Below are positions 42,688 to 51,697 of a DNA stretch of 64,000 bases, piece by piece. This stretch comes from Gammaproteobacteria bacterium (GTDB lineage Bacteria; Pseudomonadota; Gammaproteobacteria; Pseudomonadales; Pseudohongiellaceae). A program made the translations under genes and the position numbers. The DNA lies in the NCBI GenBank assembly GCA_002706685.1, contig PALV01000002.1, positions 186,001-250,000 on the forward strand. The letters are read 5' to 3'. The first letter of the stretch is position 1; the number at the start of each line of letters is the position of its first letter. Below the pieces are notes generated by a model. The model was not told the origin of the DNA and ran no database searches. It worked only from the letters and a program-made list of their open reading frames with translations.

Positions 42688-44862
42688 ATGCGACAGGGGT
42701 TGGTACAGAAGTTATTGCTGCTGATGCTGGCGGTCTTTTCCACAGTAGCGAGCGCGGAAGTATTCGTCGGTGAAGAGATCGAAGTCGAACTGGTCTCCGA
42801 GTCTGCCAATGTAGTGCCCGGTGAGACTCTTTGGACTGCTGTGCGCCTGAAGCCCACCGAGGGCTGGCATACCTATTCCAAATGGCCGGGTGACAGCGGC
42901 GACGCCACCATGATTCATGAGTGGCAGCTGCCTGAAGGCGCCTCGGCAGGAGACATCCACTGGCCGGTACCCAGCTGGCTGCCATTCCCCGGCACCGACC
43001 TGGTCACATTCTCCTACAAGGAAGAAGTGCTGCTGATGGTACCCATTCAGGTGCCTGCCGATCTGAGCGGCGAGCAGTTTAATGCCACTGCCCACGTTGA
43101 ATGGCAAGTGTGCGACCTGATCTGTCTGATCGGCGATGCTGAAGTCAGCCTGACGCTGCCCATTGATCGCGACGGCGAGCTGCAGCCAGATCCCCAGTGG
43201 GCAGACGCTTTTGCCGAGACCCGCGAGTTGCTGCCGGTCGAAGAACACAAACTGGACAGCATGTTTGCTATTGCCGGAGACCGTGTCAGCTTCTCCGTCT
43301 CTTCCAATGAGCGCGAGTTTGACGACGTCGAAGAAGCCTGGTTCTTCCCGGAACAGCGCCGCATCCTGTCGCCGGGTCCCCTGCGTGACGTCACAGTCTA
43401 CCCCGGTCTGGTGCAGATCACCCACGGGCAGCCGCGTCGCATGCTGACCGACCTGACAGAAATTGGTGGCATGCTGGCCGTGCAGCGCAGCAACGGCGAG
43501 ATTGATGGGTTTGTCATCAATGCCACCGAATCGACGCCCGAAGGCCTGGCCGCGCTGGCCACGGTGGCTGCCGAGCAGTCCATGGACAATTCAGGTCCCG
43601 GGTCGATGGCAGGGGATCAGAGTCTGCTGCTGATTCTGGCGTTCGCGCTGATGGGTGGTGTCATCCTGAATCTGATGCCCTGTGTGTTCCCGGTGCTGTC
43701 CCTGAAAGTGGTCAATCTTACGTCAAAGGCGGGGGCCTCAGCTGGAACGCATCAAATGCACGGCGTTGTTTACGCCGCCGGCATCATCGTGTCATTCATG
43801 ATTCTGGCCACCATACTGCTGGCTCTGCGGGCCGGCGGGCAGGCGGTTGGCTGGGCCTTCCAGCTGCAGTCGCCATGGTTTGTGGGGGCGCTGTCGCTGC
43901 TGTTTTTTGTCATCGGTCTCAATCTGTCAGGTGTATTTGAGTTTGGTACACGGCTGATGGGCCTGGGCAGCAACCTGGGCACGGGTAACGGTTATCGCTC
44001 TTCTTTCCTGACCGGTGTGCTGGCCACTGTGGTCGCCAGTCCCTGTACAGCGCCATTCATGGGTGCGGCACTGGGCTTTGCCCTGTCGCAGTCCTGGGTC
44101 GTCGCGATGCTGGTATTCGGCTTCCTGGGTCTGGGTATGGCGCTGCCATTCCTGATTCTCACCTTCGTCCCAGGCCTGATGAAACGCATGCCAAAACCCG
44201 GCCCCTGGATGGAAACCTTCAAGCAGTTCATGGCCTTCCCGATGTACGCCGCTGCACTGTGGCTGCTGTGGGTGCTGGGTCTGCAGGTAGGTGTTGATGG
44301 CATGACTGCCGTTGCGTCTGCCGGCCTGATGGTTGCTCTGGCTGTCTGGCTGCTGCAGAAATCGGCAGGTCACAGCGGCGCCAAGACACTGGTCGGTCGC
44401 GTTGCAGGTGTGGCGTTGATCATCGGCGGCCTGTCCTTCCTGTGGACACCCATGCTGGTGCCGGGCAATGGCGCAGGTGGTGATACCGGCATCGACATGA
44501 CCGGCGATGACTATATGGCTGAGTTCGAGCCTTTTGCCAGCGCCCGCATCGACGAGCTGCGTGCGCAGGGCAAGCCGGTTCTGCTGAACATGACGGCGGC
44601 CTGGTGTATCACCTGTCTGGCGAATGAGCGGACTACCCTGGGTACCGAACGTGTCCAACAGGCACTGGTCGACAATGGTGTCACCTACATGAAGGGCGAC
44701 TGGACCAATCAGGATCCAGAGATCACCAAAGTGCTGGATGCCTTCAATCGACCCAGCGTCCCGTTGTATATTCTGTATCCTGGCGATCCGGCTCTGGAGC
44801 CGGTAATACTGCCGCAACTGCTGACACCTTCGATTGTCATCGACGCTGTTGCCAGTTTATGA
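42688..44862 (+). CDS. DsbD/ScsB-like thiol:disulfide interchange protein
   Basis: N-terminal periplasmic domain (WQVCDLICLIGDAEVSLTLP), CcdA-type TM region (LNLMPCVFPVLSLKVVNL), C-terminal thioredoxin-like AAWCITCLANE. Confidence 0.88.
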   Translation: MRQGLVQKLLLLMLAVFSTVASAEVFVGEEIEVELVSESANVVPGETLWTAVRLKPTEGWHTYSKWPGDSGDATMIHEWQLPEGASAGDIHWPVPSWLPFPGTDLVTFSYKEEVLLMVPIQVPADLSGEQFNATAHVEWQVCDLICLIGDAEVSLTLPIDRDGELQPDPQWADAFAETRELLPVEEHKLDSMFAIAGDRVSFSVSSNEREFDDVEEAWFFPEQRRILSPGPLRDVTVYPGLVQITHGQPRRMLTDLTEIGGMLAVQRSNGEIDGFVINATESTPEGLAALATVAAEQSMDNSGPGSMAGDQSLLLILAFALMGGVILNLMPCVFPVLSLKVVNLTSKAGASAGTHQMHGVVYAAGIIVSFMILATILLALRAGGQAVGWAFQLQSPWFVGALSLLFFVIGLNLSGVFEFGTRLMGLGSNLGTGNGYRSSFLTGVLATVVASPCTAPFMGAALGFALSQSWVVAMLVFGFLGLGMALPFLILTFVPGLMKRMPKPGPWMETFKQFMAFPMYAAALWLLWVLGLQVGVDGMTAVASAGLMVALAVWLLQKSAGHSGAKTLVGRVAGVALIIGGLSFLWTPMLVPGNGAGGDTGIDMTGDDYMAEFEPFASARIDELRAQGKPVLLNMTAAWCITCLANERTTLGTERVQQALVDNGVTYMKGDWTNQDPEITKVLDAFNRPSVPLYILYPGDPALEPVILPQLLTPSIVIDAVASL

Positions 44863-44931
44863 TCCAGCACCCTGCACGACGGACACGTAGCAGGTTAGCT
44901 TAATAGTTTGTCTGCGTGCCGGGAGCGCGGA

Positions 44932-46020
44932 ATGAGTGTCAGGCAACAAACACCGCTGGTGAACTTCGCGCTGAGCGCCCTGATTGTGGCGCTCAGCATC
45001 TATCTACTGGTGGTCGGGCAGCAACTCTTCCTGCCACTGGTCATCGCTATCGTCTTCTGGTTTCTGATCAATTTTGTCGCCAATCTGGTGGCACGAATTC
45101 CTCTGGGCCGCTGGCACATTCCGCGTCCATTGTGCTTTCTGGCTGCGATACTGATCTGGATAACCGTGGTAACTGTCATCGTCCAGTTTGTCAGCGGCAG
45201 TCTCAATGACCTGGGCAGCGTCGCGCGCGTCTACGAAGCCAATCTGCGTGATTACTGGCAGTCACTGCCATTTACCGCCCAGTTCCCGGCCGGCGGATTC
45301 ACCCAGGTTGTGACTGAATGGCTGGATATCTCCTCCATGGTCACAGCGCTGGCGCTGACATTTACCGGCCTGGCGGCCGACAGCATCCTGATAATGATTT
45401 ATGTGGGTTTCCTGCTGCTGGAGCAGGGCAATTTCAACAATAAACTGTCGGCCCTGATCGGCGATCCTGCGCGAGAGCGGCGCGTGCGCCGAATCATCAA
45501 CAAGGTGCGTGGTGACATCCAGAAATACATGACCATCAAGATGCTGACCAGCGCCATAACAGGCACGCTGGGCTACGTCATTTTGCGCCTGCTGGGCGTC
45601 AATTTTCCCGAAGTCTGGGGCACCTTGATCTTTCTGCTGAATTTCATTCCTACCGTGGGCTCCATCATCGCAACGATTTTTCCCGCCATGATTGCACTGG
45701 CCCAATCGACCGACGATGGCCTTTACCTGGCACTGCTGGTACTGATGATGATCGGCGCCTTGCAGGTGACTATCGGCAACATTATTGAACCACGTCTGAT
45801 GGGAACCTCACTGAACCTCAGTCCCATTGTGATTCTCTTCAACCTGGCCCTGTGGGGATATATCTGGGGTATCGCAGGCATGTTCCTGTGTGTGCCGTTC
45901 CTGATTATCACAACAATCGTTTTATCGCATTTTCCTAAAACGCGACCGATTGCTATCCTGTTGTCCAGCAACGGCCAGATAGATCTGCCGGTCGATCAGG
46001 ACACTCCTGCACAATCCTAG
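44932..46020 (+). CDS. AI-2E transporter (PerM/TqsA) family protein
   Basis: Polytopic; NFIPTVGSIIATIFPAMIAL, NIIEPRLMGTSLNLSP. Confidence 0.9.
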   Translation: MSVRQQTPLVNFALSALIVALSIYLLVVGQQLFLPLVIAIVFWFLINFVANLVARIPLGRWHIPRPLCFLAAILIWITVVTVIVQFVSGSLNDLGSVARVYEANLRDYWQSLPFTAQFPAGGFTQVVTEWLDISSMVTALALTFTGLAADSILIMIYVGFLLLEQGNFNNKLSALIGDPARERRVRRIINKVRGDIQKYMTIKMLTSAITGTLGYVILRLLGVNFPEVWGTLIFLLNFIPTVGSIIATIFPAMIALAQSTDDGLYLALLVLMMIGALQVTIGNIIEPRLMGTSLNLSPIVILFNLALWGYIWGIAGMFLCVPFLIITTIVLSHFPKTRPIAILLSSNGQIDLPVDQDTPAQS

Positions 46021-46040
46021 TGTCCTGACGACAGGACACT
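46019..46040. promoter_or_regulatory. Palindrome overlapping the predicted alaS -35 region (or terminator of upstream gene)
   Basis: AGTGTCCTG-acga-CAGGACACT, followed by TATAAT at 46051-46056. Confidence 0.4.
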
Positions 46041-46100
46041 TACATCGGCGTATAATCTGCCGCCAACAAACAGCGCCACCATTCAATATTGGACAGTTAG

Positions 46101-48710
46101 ATGAAAAGTAATGATATTCGCCAGTCGTTCCTGAACTATTTCAAGTCGAAAGGGCATGAGATTGTCCCCAGCAGTTCGCTGGTGCCGGGCAACGACCCAA
46201 CACTGTTGTTCACCAACGCGGGCATGGTGCAATTCAAGGATCTGTTCCTGGGCTCCGAAGTACGCAGCTACACGCGCGCCGTCAGTTCGCAGCGCTGTGT
46301 GCGTGCCGGTGGCAAACACAACGATCTTGAGAACGTGGGTTATACCGCGCGCCATCACACCTTTTTTGAGATGCTGGGCAACTTCAGTTTTGGTGACTAC
46401 TTCAAGGAAGACGCCATCCGGTATGCCTGGGAATTTTTGACTGAATCATTGCAGCTGCCGCGCGAAAAGTTGTGGGTGACCGTGTTTCAGGATGACGACG
46501 AGGCCGCCGAAATCTGGACCAGCAAAATTGGCGTGCCAGCCGATCGTGTGGTTCGTCTGGGAGAAAAATCGAACTTCTGGCAGATGGGCGACACCGGCCC
46601 CTGCGGTCCCTGTTCCGAAATATTCTATGACCACGGCCCGGAAGTCGCTGGTGGCCCTCCCGGCAGCCCGGACGAAGATGGCGATCGCTACATTGAAATC
46701 TGGAACCTGGTGTTCATGCAGTTTGACCGTCAGCCCAGCGGCGAGCTGGTGCCACTGCCCAAGCCTTCCGTGGATACCGGCATGGGTCTGGAACGTCTGG
46801 CTGCGGTGCTGCAGCACGTGCACAGCAACTATGAGATCGACCTGTTCCAGAACCTCCTGAAGGCGGCCGCAGAGATCACCGGGGTTGCTGACACCACCAA
46901 CACCTCATTGCGTGTAATCGCCGACCACATCCGCTCCTGTGCCTTTCTGGTGCTCGACGGTGTGACGCCTTCCAATGAAGGCCGGGGATATGTATTGCGT
47001 CGCATTATCCGTCGTGCCGTTCGTCACGGCTATCAGCTGGGTGTCAAAGACGTGTTTTTCTACCGTCTGGTCGCCGCACTGGTCACTGAGATGGGCGAGG
47101 CCTACCCGGCACTGAAAAAAGATCAGGCGCGCGTGGAACGCGTGTTGCGTGAAGAAGAACAACAGTTTGCCCGTACCCTGGAAAACGGCATGCAGATTCT
47201 GGAGCAGGCCATCTCCCAGCTGAAAGGCGAGGTGCTGCCCGGCGATACCGTATTCCGTCTTTACGATACTTACGGGTTCCCGGTCGACCTGACTGCGGAT
47301 GTGGCACGCGAACACAATCTGACACTGGACATGGCAGGCTTTGAACAGGCCATGGAAGGACAGCGTCAGCAGGCACGTGCCGCCAGCCAGTTCAATGCCG
47401 TGGAAAAACTGAGCATCGAAGGCGCTGCTGCCACCGAATTTGTGGGTTACGACACTCTGCGTGAGGACGCCCGCGTGCTGGCCATCTATCAGGATGGCAA
47501 AGCGGTGCAGAATCTGATCGGAAATACCGAAGCCGTCGTACTGCTCGACATCAGCCCGTTCTACGGTGAATCAGGTGGTCAGGCGGGTGACCGCGGCGCG
47601 CTTGAAGTGCGTCAGAACGGTGCCATCAGCGCGCTGTTCGACGTGCAGGACACCCAGAAGCAGGGTGAACATGTACTGCACAAAGGTACCCTGCGCCAGG
47701 GCCGTCTGTCGGTCGGCGATAGCCTGACCGCAGCTGTCGAAGAACAGAATCGACATGCCACCATGCTCAACCACTCGGCGACGCACCTGTTGCACGCCGC
47801 GCTGCGCACAGTGCTGGGTGAGCATGTGACACAGAAGGGCTCACTGGTGACGGCAGATCGCCTTCGCTTCGACTTTTCCCACAACAGCCCGCTGACGGCA
47901 GAGGAAGTGTCGAAGATTGAACGACTGGTCAATGTGGAAATACTGCGCAACGAGCCGGTTCACAAAGAAGTCATGAGCATGGACCAGGCCATGGAAAAAG
48001 GTGCGCTGGCCCTGTTTGGTGAAAAATACGGCGACAAGGTCAGAGTAGTCACCATGGGTGATTTTTCGACTGAACTGTGTGGCGGCACGCACGTGGATCG
48101 CACCGGTGACATCGGTCTGTTCAAACTGGTTGCCGAAAGCGGTATCGCCGCCGGCGTACGCCGCGTTGAGGCCGTCACGGGTCTTGGCGCTTTGCAATAC
48201 GTCGAACGCGAAGAGCAGGTATTGCGGCAGGTCTGTGAAACCCTGCGCAGCAGCGCCGATGGCGTGGCCGAGCGGGTTCAGCAGGTGGTTGCCAATCTGC
48301 GCAGCACCGAAAAAGAACTGGAGCAGCTCAAAGGCAAGCTGGCCAGTGCGGCTGGCAGTGACATTGCTTCCAGTGCCGTTGAGGTTAATGGCATCAAGGT
48401 GCTGGCTCAGCAGGTCGAGGGTTTTGACAGCAAGGCGCTGCGTGAGACCGTCGACAAGCTGAAGAACAAGCTGGGCAGCGCAGTGGTTGTGCTGGGCTGT
48501 GCCGACGGTGGCAAAGTGGCCCTGGTCGCCGGCGTCACCCAGGACCTGACCGACCGCATCAAGGCGGGCGATATCGTTAACTCGGTAGCGCAGCAGGTAG
48601 GCGGTAAAGGTGGCGGACGCGCTGACATGGCAATGGCCGGCGGCAGCGATGCGGCAGCCCTGCCAGCGGCCCTGGCGTCTGTGATTGAAACTGTGAAGCA
48701 GATCACATGA
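46101..48710 (+). CDS. alaS: Alanyl-tRNA synthetase
   Basis: 869 aa; [45 protein letters not shown]. Confidence 0.99.
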   Translation: MKSNDIRQSFLNYFKSKGHEIVPSSSLVPGNDPTLLFTNAGMVQFKDLFLGSEVRSYTRAVSSQRCVRAGGKHNDLENVGYTARHHTFFEMLGNFSFGDYFKEDAIRYAWEFLTESLQLPREKLWVTVFQDDDEAAEIWTSKIGVPADRVVRLGEKSNFWQMGDTGPCGPCSEIFYDHGPEVAGGPPGSPDEDGDRYIEIWNLVFMQFDRQPSGELVPLPKPSVDTGMGLERLAAVLQHVHSNYEIDLFQNLLKAAAEITGVADTTNTSLRVIADHIRSCAFLVLDGVTPSNEGRGYVLRRIIRRAVRHGYQLGVKDVFFYRLVAALVTEMGEAYPALKKDQARVERVLREEEQQFARTLENGMQILEQAISQLKGEVLPGDTVFRLYDTYGFPVDLTADVAREHNLTLDMAGFEQAMEGQRQQARAASQFNAVEKLSIEGAAATEFVGYDTLREDARVLAIYQDGKAVQNLIGNTEAVVLLDISPFYGESGGQAGDRGALEVRQNGAISALFDVQDTQKQGEHVLHKGTLRQGRLSVGDSLTAAVEEQNRHATMLNHSATHLLHAALRTVLGEHVTQKGSLVTADRLRFDFSHNSPLTAEEVSKIERLVNVEILRNEPVHKEVMSMDQAMEKGALALFGEKYGDKVRVVTMGDFSTELCGGTHVDRTGDIGLFKLVAESGIAAGVRRVEAVTGLGALQYVEREEQVLRQVCETLRSSADGVAERVQQVVANLRSTEKELEQLKGKLASAAGSDIASSAVEVNGIKVLAQQVEGFDSKALRETVDKLKNKLGSAVVVLGCADGGKVALVAGVTQDLTDRIKAGDIVNSVAQQVGGKGGGRADMAMAGGSDAAALPAALASVIETVKQIT

Positions 48711-48786
48711 AGCTGCGTAAGTTATTGACTTGCCAAGATCTTAATAAGTCTGTTTTAATCACAGTCAATGTCGGTGAAGCAATTAT

Positions 48787-50022
48787 ATGGCGTTAATAGT
48801 CAAGAAGTTTGGTGGTACCTCGGTAGGTAGTGTTGAGCGCATAGAAGCGGTCGCCGACAAGATTATTGCCAGCCGCAGCAACGGCGACGACATCGTTGTT
48901 GTGGTTTCTGCGATGAGCGGCGAAACCAACAGGCTCATCGCACTGGCCGAAAAAATACAGGAACAGCCAAGTCCGCGGGAACTGGACGTACTGGTGTCGA
49001 CCGGCGAGCAGGTGACAGTGGCATTACTGGCCATGGCTCTGCACAAGCGCGGTTGCGGCGCCCGATCGTTTACCGGATCGCAGGTCCGGATCCTGACTGA
49101 CAGCGCGCATACGCGGGCACGAATCCAGGAGATCGATTCCCAGCGTATAAAGAACGAACTGGATCAGGGCCACGTAGTAGTGGTGGCAGGATTCCAGGGT
49201 GTTGATGGTGATGGCAACATCACCACGCTGGGTCGGGGCGGCTCGGATACCTCGGCGGTGGCACTGGCGGCGGCGCTCGATGCTGACGAATGTCAGATCT
49301 ATACCGACGTAAAAGGCGTCTACACCACCGACCCGCGCGTCGTTGAAGATGCCCGGTTGTTACGAACGATTACATTCGAGGAAATGCTGGAGCTTGCAAG
49401 CCTGGGGGCAAAGGTACTACAAATACGCTCCGTGGAGTTTGCCGGCAAGTACAAGGTGCCATTGCGCGTCCTGTCCAGCTTTGAAGATGATCCCGGCACA
49501 CTGATTACACTTGAGGACAACACTGAAATGGAAGCACCGATCATCTCTGGTATCGCATTCACCCGTGACGAGGCAAAAGTGACTGTCTCCGGTGTACCGG
49601 ATGTGCCAGGGGTTGCCTATCAGGTGCTGGGCCCGGTCAGCGATGCGGGTATCGAAGTCGACGTGATCGTGCAGAACGTGTCCGCTGATGGTACAACTGA
49701 CATAACCTTCACCGTCAAGCGCCAGGACAGCGAGCAGACCCGCAAACTGGTCACTGCAGTGGCGCAGCAGGTAGGCGCCCGCGATGTCAGCGTAGACAAC
49801 AAGATTGCCAAGGTGTCTCTGGTGGGGGTCGGCATGCGATCTCACGCCGGTATCGCCAGCCAGATGTTCAAAACACTGGCCGACGAGTCAATCAATATTC
49901 AGATAATAACGACCTCCGAAATCAAGATATCGGTGGTTATAGAGGAGAAATACCTGGAGCTGGCTGTGCGATCGCTGCACTCCGCATTCGGGTTGGGGGA
50001 AGAGACCGCACTGGCTGGATGA
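48787..50022 (+). CDS. lysC: Aspartate kinase
   Basis: ALIVKKFGGTSVGSVERIEAVADKI; two ACT domains. Confidence 0.98.
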   Translation: MALIVKKFGGTSVGSVERIEAVADKIIASRSNGDDIVVVVSAMSGETNRLIALAEKIQEQPSPRELDVLVSTGEQVTVALLAMALHKRGCGARSFTGSQVRILTDSAHTRARIQEIDSQRIKNELDQGHVVVVAGFQGVDGDGNITTLGRGGSDTSAVALAAALDADECQIYTDVKGVYTTDPRVVEDARLLRTITFEEMLELASLGAKVLQIRSVEFAGKYKVPLRVLSSFEDDPGTLITLEDNTEMEAPIISGIAFTRDEAKVTVSGVPDVPGVAYQVLGPVSDAGIEVDVIVQNVSADGTTDITFTVKRQDSEQTRKLVTAVAQQVGARDVSVDNKIAKVSLVGVGMRSHAGIASQMFKTLADESINIQIITTSEIKISVVIEEKYLELAVRSLHSAFGLGEETALAG

Positions 50023-50209
50023 TCAGGGGAGCGAGCTCGAAAAGGCAGGCCCTGGCCTGACCGTGATTTGTTTTGGGGAGACGTGACTGCATTTGGTTTG
50101 ATATCCGGTCTATTGAGTAACCGCGCAGTCTGGAACAATTCCGTGAATACTTTTCAGGCCGCTGAAAGGGATGTTGCATGGATTTCATGAATGGGAAAGG
50201 AGATACATC

Positions 50210-50413
50210 ATGTTGATCTTAACTCGCCGGATTGGTGAGACTCTGATGGTAGGCGATGATGTGACAGTCACCGTCCTCGGTGTTAAAGGCAATCAGGTAC
50301 GAATCGGCGTAAATGCCCCAAAGGATGTTGCAGTTCATCGCGAAGAAATCTATCAACGTATCCAGAAAGAAAAGGATGGCGGCGCTGATTCCGGCAACAA
50401 CTCCGATCAGTGA
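50210..50413 (+). CDS. csrA: Carbon storage regulator CsrA/RsmA
   Basis: [52 protein letters not shown]. Confidence 0.99.
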   Translation: MLILTRRIGETLMVGDDVTVTVLGVKGNQVRIGVNAPKDVAVHREEIYQRIQKEKDGGADSGNNSDQ

Positions 50414-50472
50414 ATTTCTTGGCATTCAAGCCTGCCATTTCTCCAAAGTTATGCTATGATGGCGCCCGTTTT

Positions 50473-50563
50473 GGAGAGATGGCCGAGTGGCTGAAGGCGC
50501 GCCCCTGCTAAGGGCGTATAGGTTAATCCCCTATCGAGGGTTCGAATCCCTCTCTCTCCGCCA
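50473..50563 (+). tRNA. tRNA-Ser (anticodon GCU)
   Basis: GGAGAGATGGCCGAGTGGC...CGCCCCTGCTAAGGGCG...long variable arm...GAGGGTTCGAATCCCTCTCTCTCCGCCA; encoded CCA. Confidence 0.98.
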
Positions 50564-50594
50564 TACGCCTTATCCACCCCTGTACGGGCCTCTA

Positions 50595-50790
50595 ACTGCA
50601 GTAGAAAAATGAGCTGCAGTGGATAGAGGGATTAGAACCCGAAAGAGGGTTCGACAAGCATCGCTTCGCGATGCGCAGCACGTCACCGCCAGGTGACGCC
50701 CCAACGGGGTGAGTCGCGCAGCGACGAATGCATCCCTCTCTCGTCAATCCAGCACTCCACCCAAATCAATCCCTCTCTCGTCAATCCAGC
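50595..50790 (+). repeat. Hairpin mosaic with tRNA-Ser T-arm/3'-tail fragments
   Basis: Consecutive inverted repeats (ACTGCAG/CTGCAGT, GAACCC/GGGTTC, GCATCGC/GCGATGC, CGTCACC/GGTGACG, CCCC/GGGG, GTCGC/GCGAC), then two copies of ATCCCTCTCTCGTCAATCCAGC resembling the tRNA 3' end. Confidence 0.8.
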
Positions 50791-50876
50791 GTTCAACCCA
50801 AACATCACTCCCAACACCGCTCCAATCCCCCTCTCACCGCGTATACATCTCTACACTCGCAAACGAGAGCTTTCCC

Positions 50877-51596
50877 ATGCCCAACCACATCGCCATCTTC
50901 GGCGCCAACGGCACAATCGGCAGCGAATTCACAAGGGTGCTGTCCTCACACTATCCCGACGCCATCATCCACGCCTTCTCTCGCAGGCCACAAGAAAGTG
51001 CCGCCAAAAATATCACCACCCACCAGATCGACTACCTCGACGAAGCAGCACTTAAAAATGCCGCTAAAGAAGTGTCAGAGCAGGCACCACTCGATCTCGT
51101 GATCGTAGCGACAGGCATCCTGCACACTGACGACATCATGCCGGAAAAATCCCTGCGTGATTTATCCGCAGACAAGTTCATGCAGCTCTACCAGGTCAAT
51201 ACCATCGTGCCGGCCCTGATCGCCAAATACTTTGTACCCATCCTGAACAAACAGCAGCCTGCATTGTTTGCAGCCTTGTCGGCCCGCGTCGGCAGCATCT
51301 CCGACAATCACCTGGGCGGCTGGTATTCCTACCGCGCCTCCAAGGCAGCTCTCAACATGATCATCAGAAATGTTGCCATCGAAACGCGACGTACCAACAA
51401 GAATGCCATTATCTGTGCACTGCACCCGGGTACTGTTGACAGTGCGCTTTCAGAGCCTTTTCAAAAGAATGTGCCGGAGGGCAAGCTGTTTACCGCAGAG
51501 TTCTCCGTGTCGCAGCTGCTACAGGTGATCGACAAACTCAGCACTGATGATAGCGGCAAGATATTTGCCTGGGATGGCAGCGAGATTCAGCCCTGA
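50877..51596 (+). CDS. Short-chain dehydrogenase/reductase (C-factor-like)
   Basis: IAIFGANGTIGSEF; YSYRASKAALNMI catalytic YxxxK; start at MPNHIAIFG. Confidence 0.88.
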   Translation: MPNHIAIFGANGTIGSEFTRVLSSHYPDAIIHAFSRRPQESAAKNITTHQIDYLDEAALKNAAKEVSEQAPLDLVIVATGILHTDDIMPEKSLRDLSADKFMQLYQVNTIVPALIAKYFVPILNKQQPALFAALSARVGSISDNHLGGWYSYRASKAALNMIIRNVAIETRRTNKNAIICALHPGTVDSALSEPFQKNVPEGKLFTAEFSVSQLLQVIDKLSTDDSGKIFAWDGSEIQP

Positions 51597-51697
51597 TGCG
51601 GTGAATAACGCCCGTAATCACCGCATAATATGCGGTGATTAAGCTTGGTGATGCGGTGAATAGGTTGTATAATCACCGCAAATCATGCGGTGAATAA
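51596..51697. promoter_or_regulatory. Cluster of six ATGCGGTGAWTA operator-like elements over a sigma70-like promoter
   Basis: Copies at 51596(+), 51615-51626(-), 51630-51641(+), 51651-51662(+), 51670-51680(-), 51685(+); TTGGTG-N16-TATAAT at 51645-51672. Confidence 0.75.

Noticed and set aside
50620-50745. A second, degenerate tRNA gene
   Set aside because: Only T-arm/3'-tail pieces are present, no acceptor pairing, D-arm or anticodon arm.
50693-51102. Overlapping Ser/Pro/His-rich ORFs across the repeat block and SDR start
   Set aside because: Translations of repeats; the SDR reading frame from 50877 explains the coding part.
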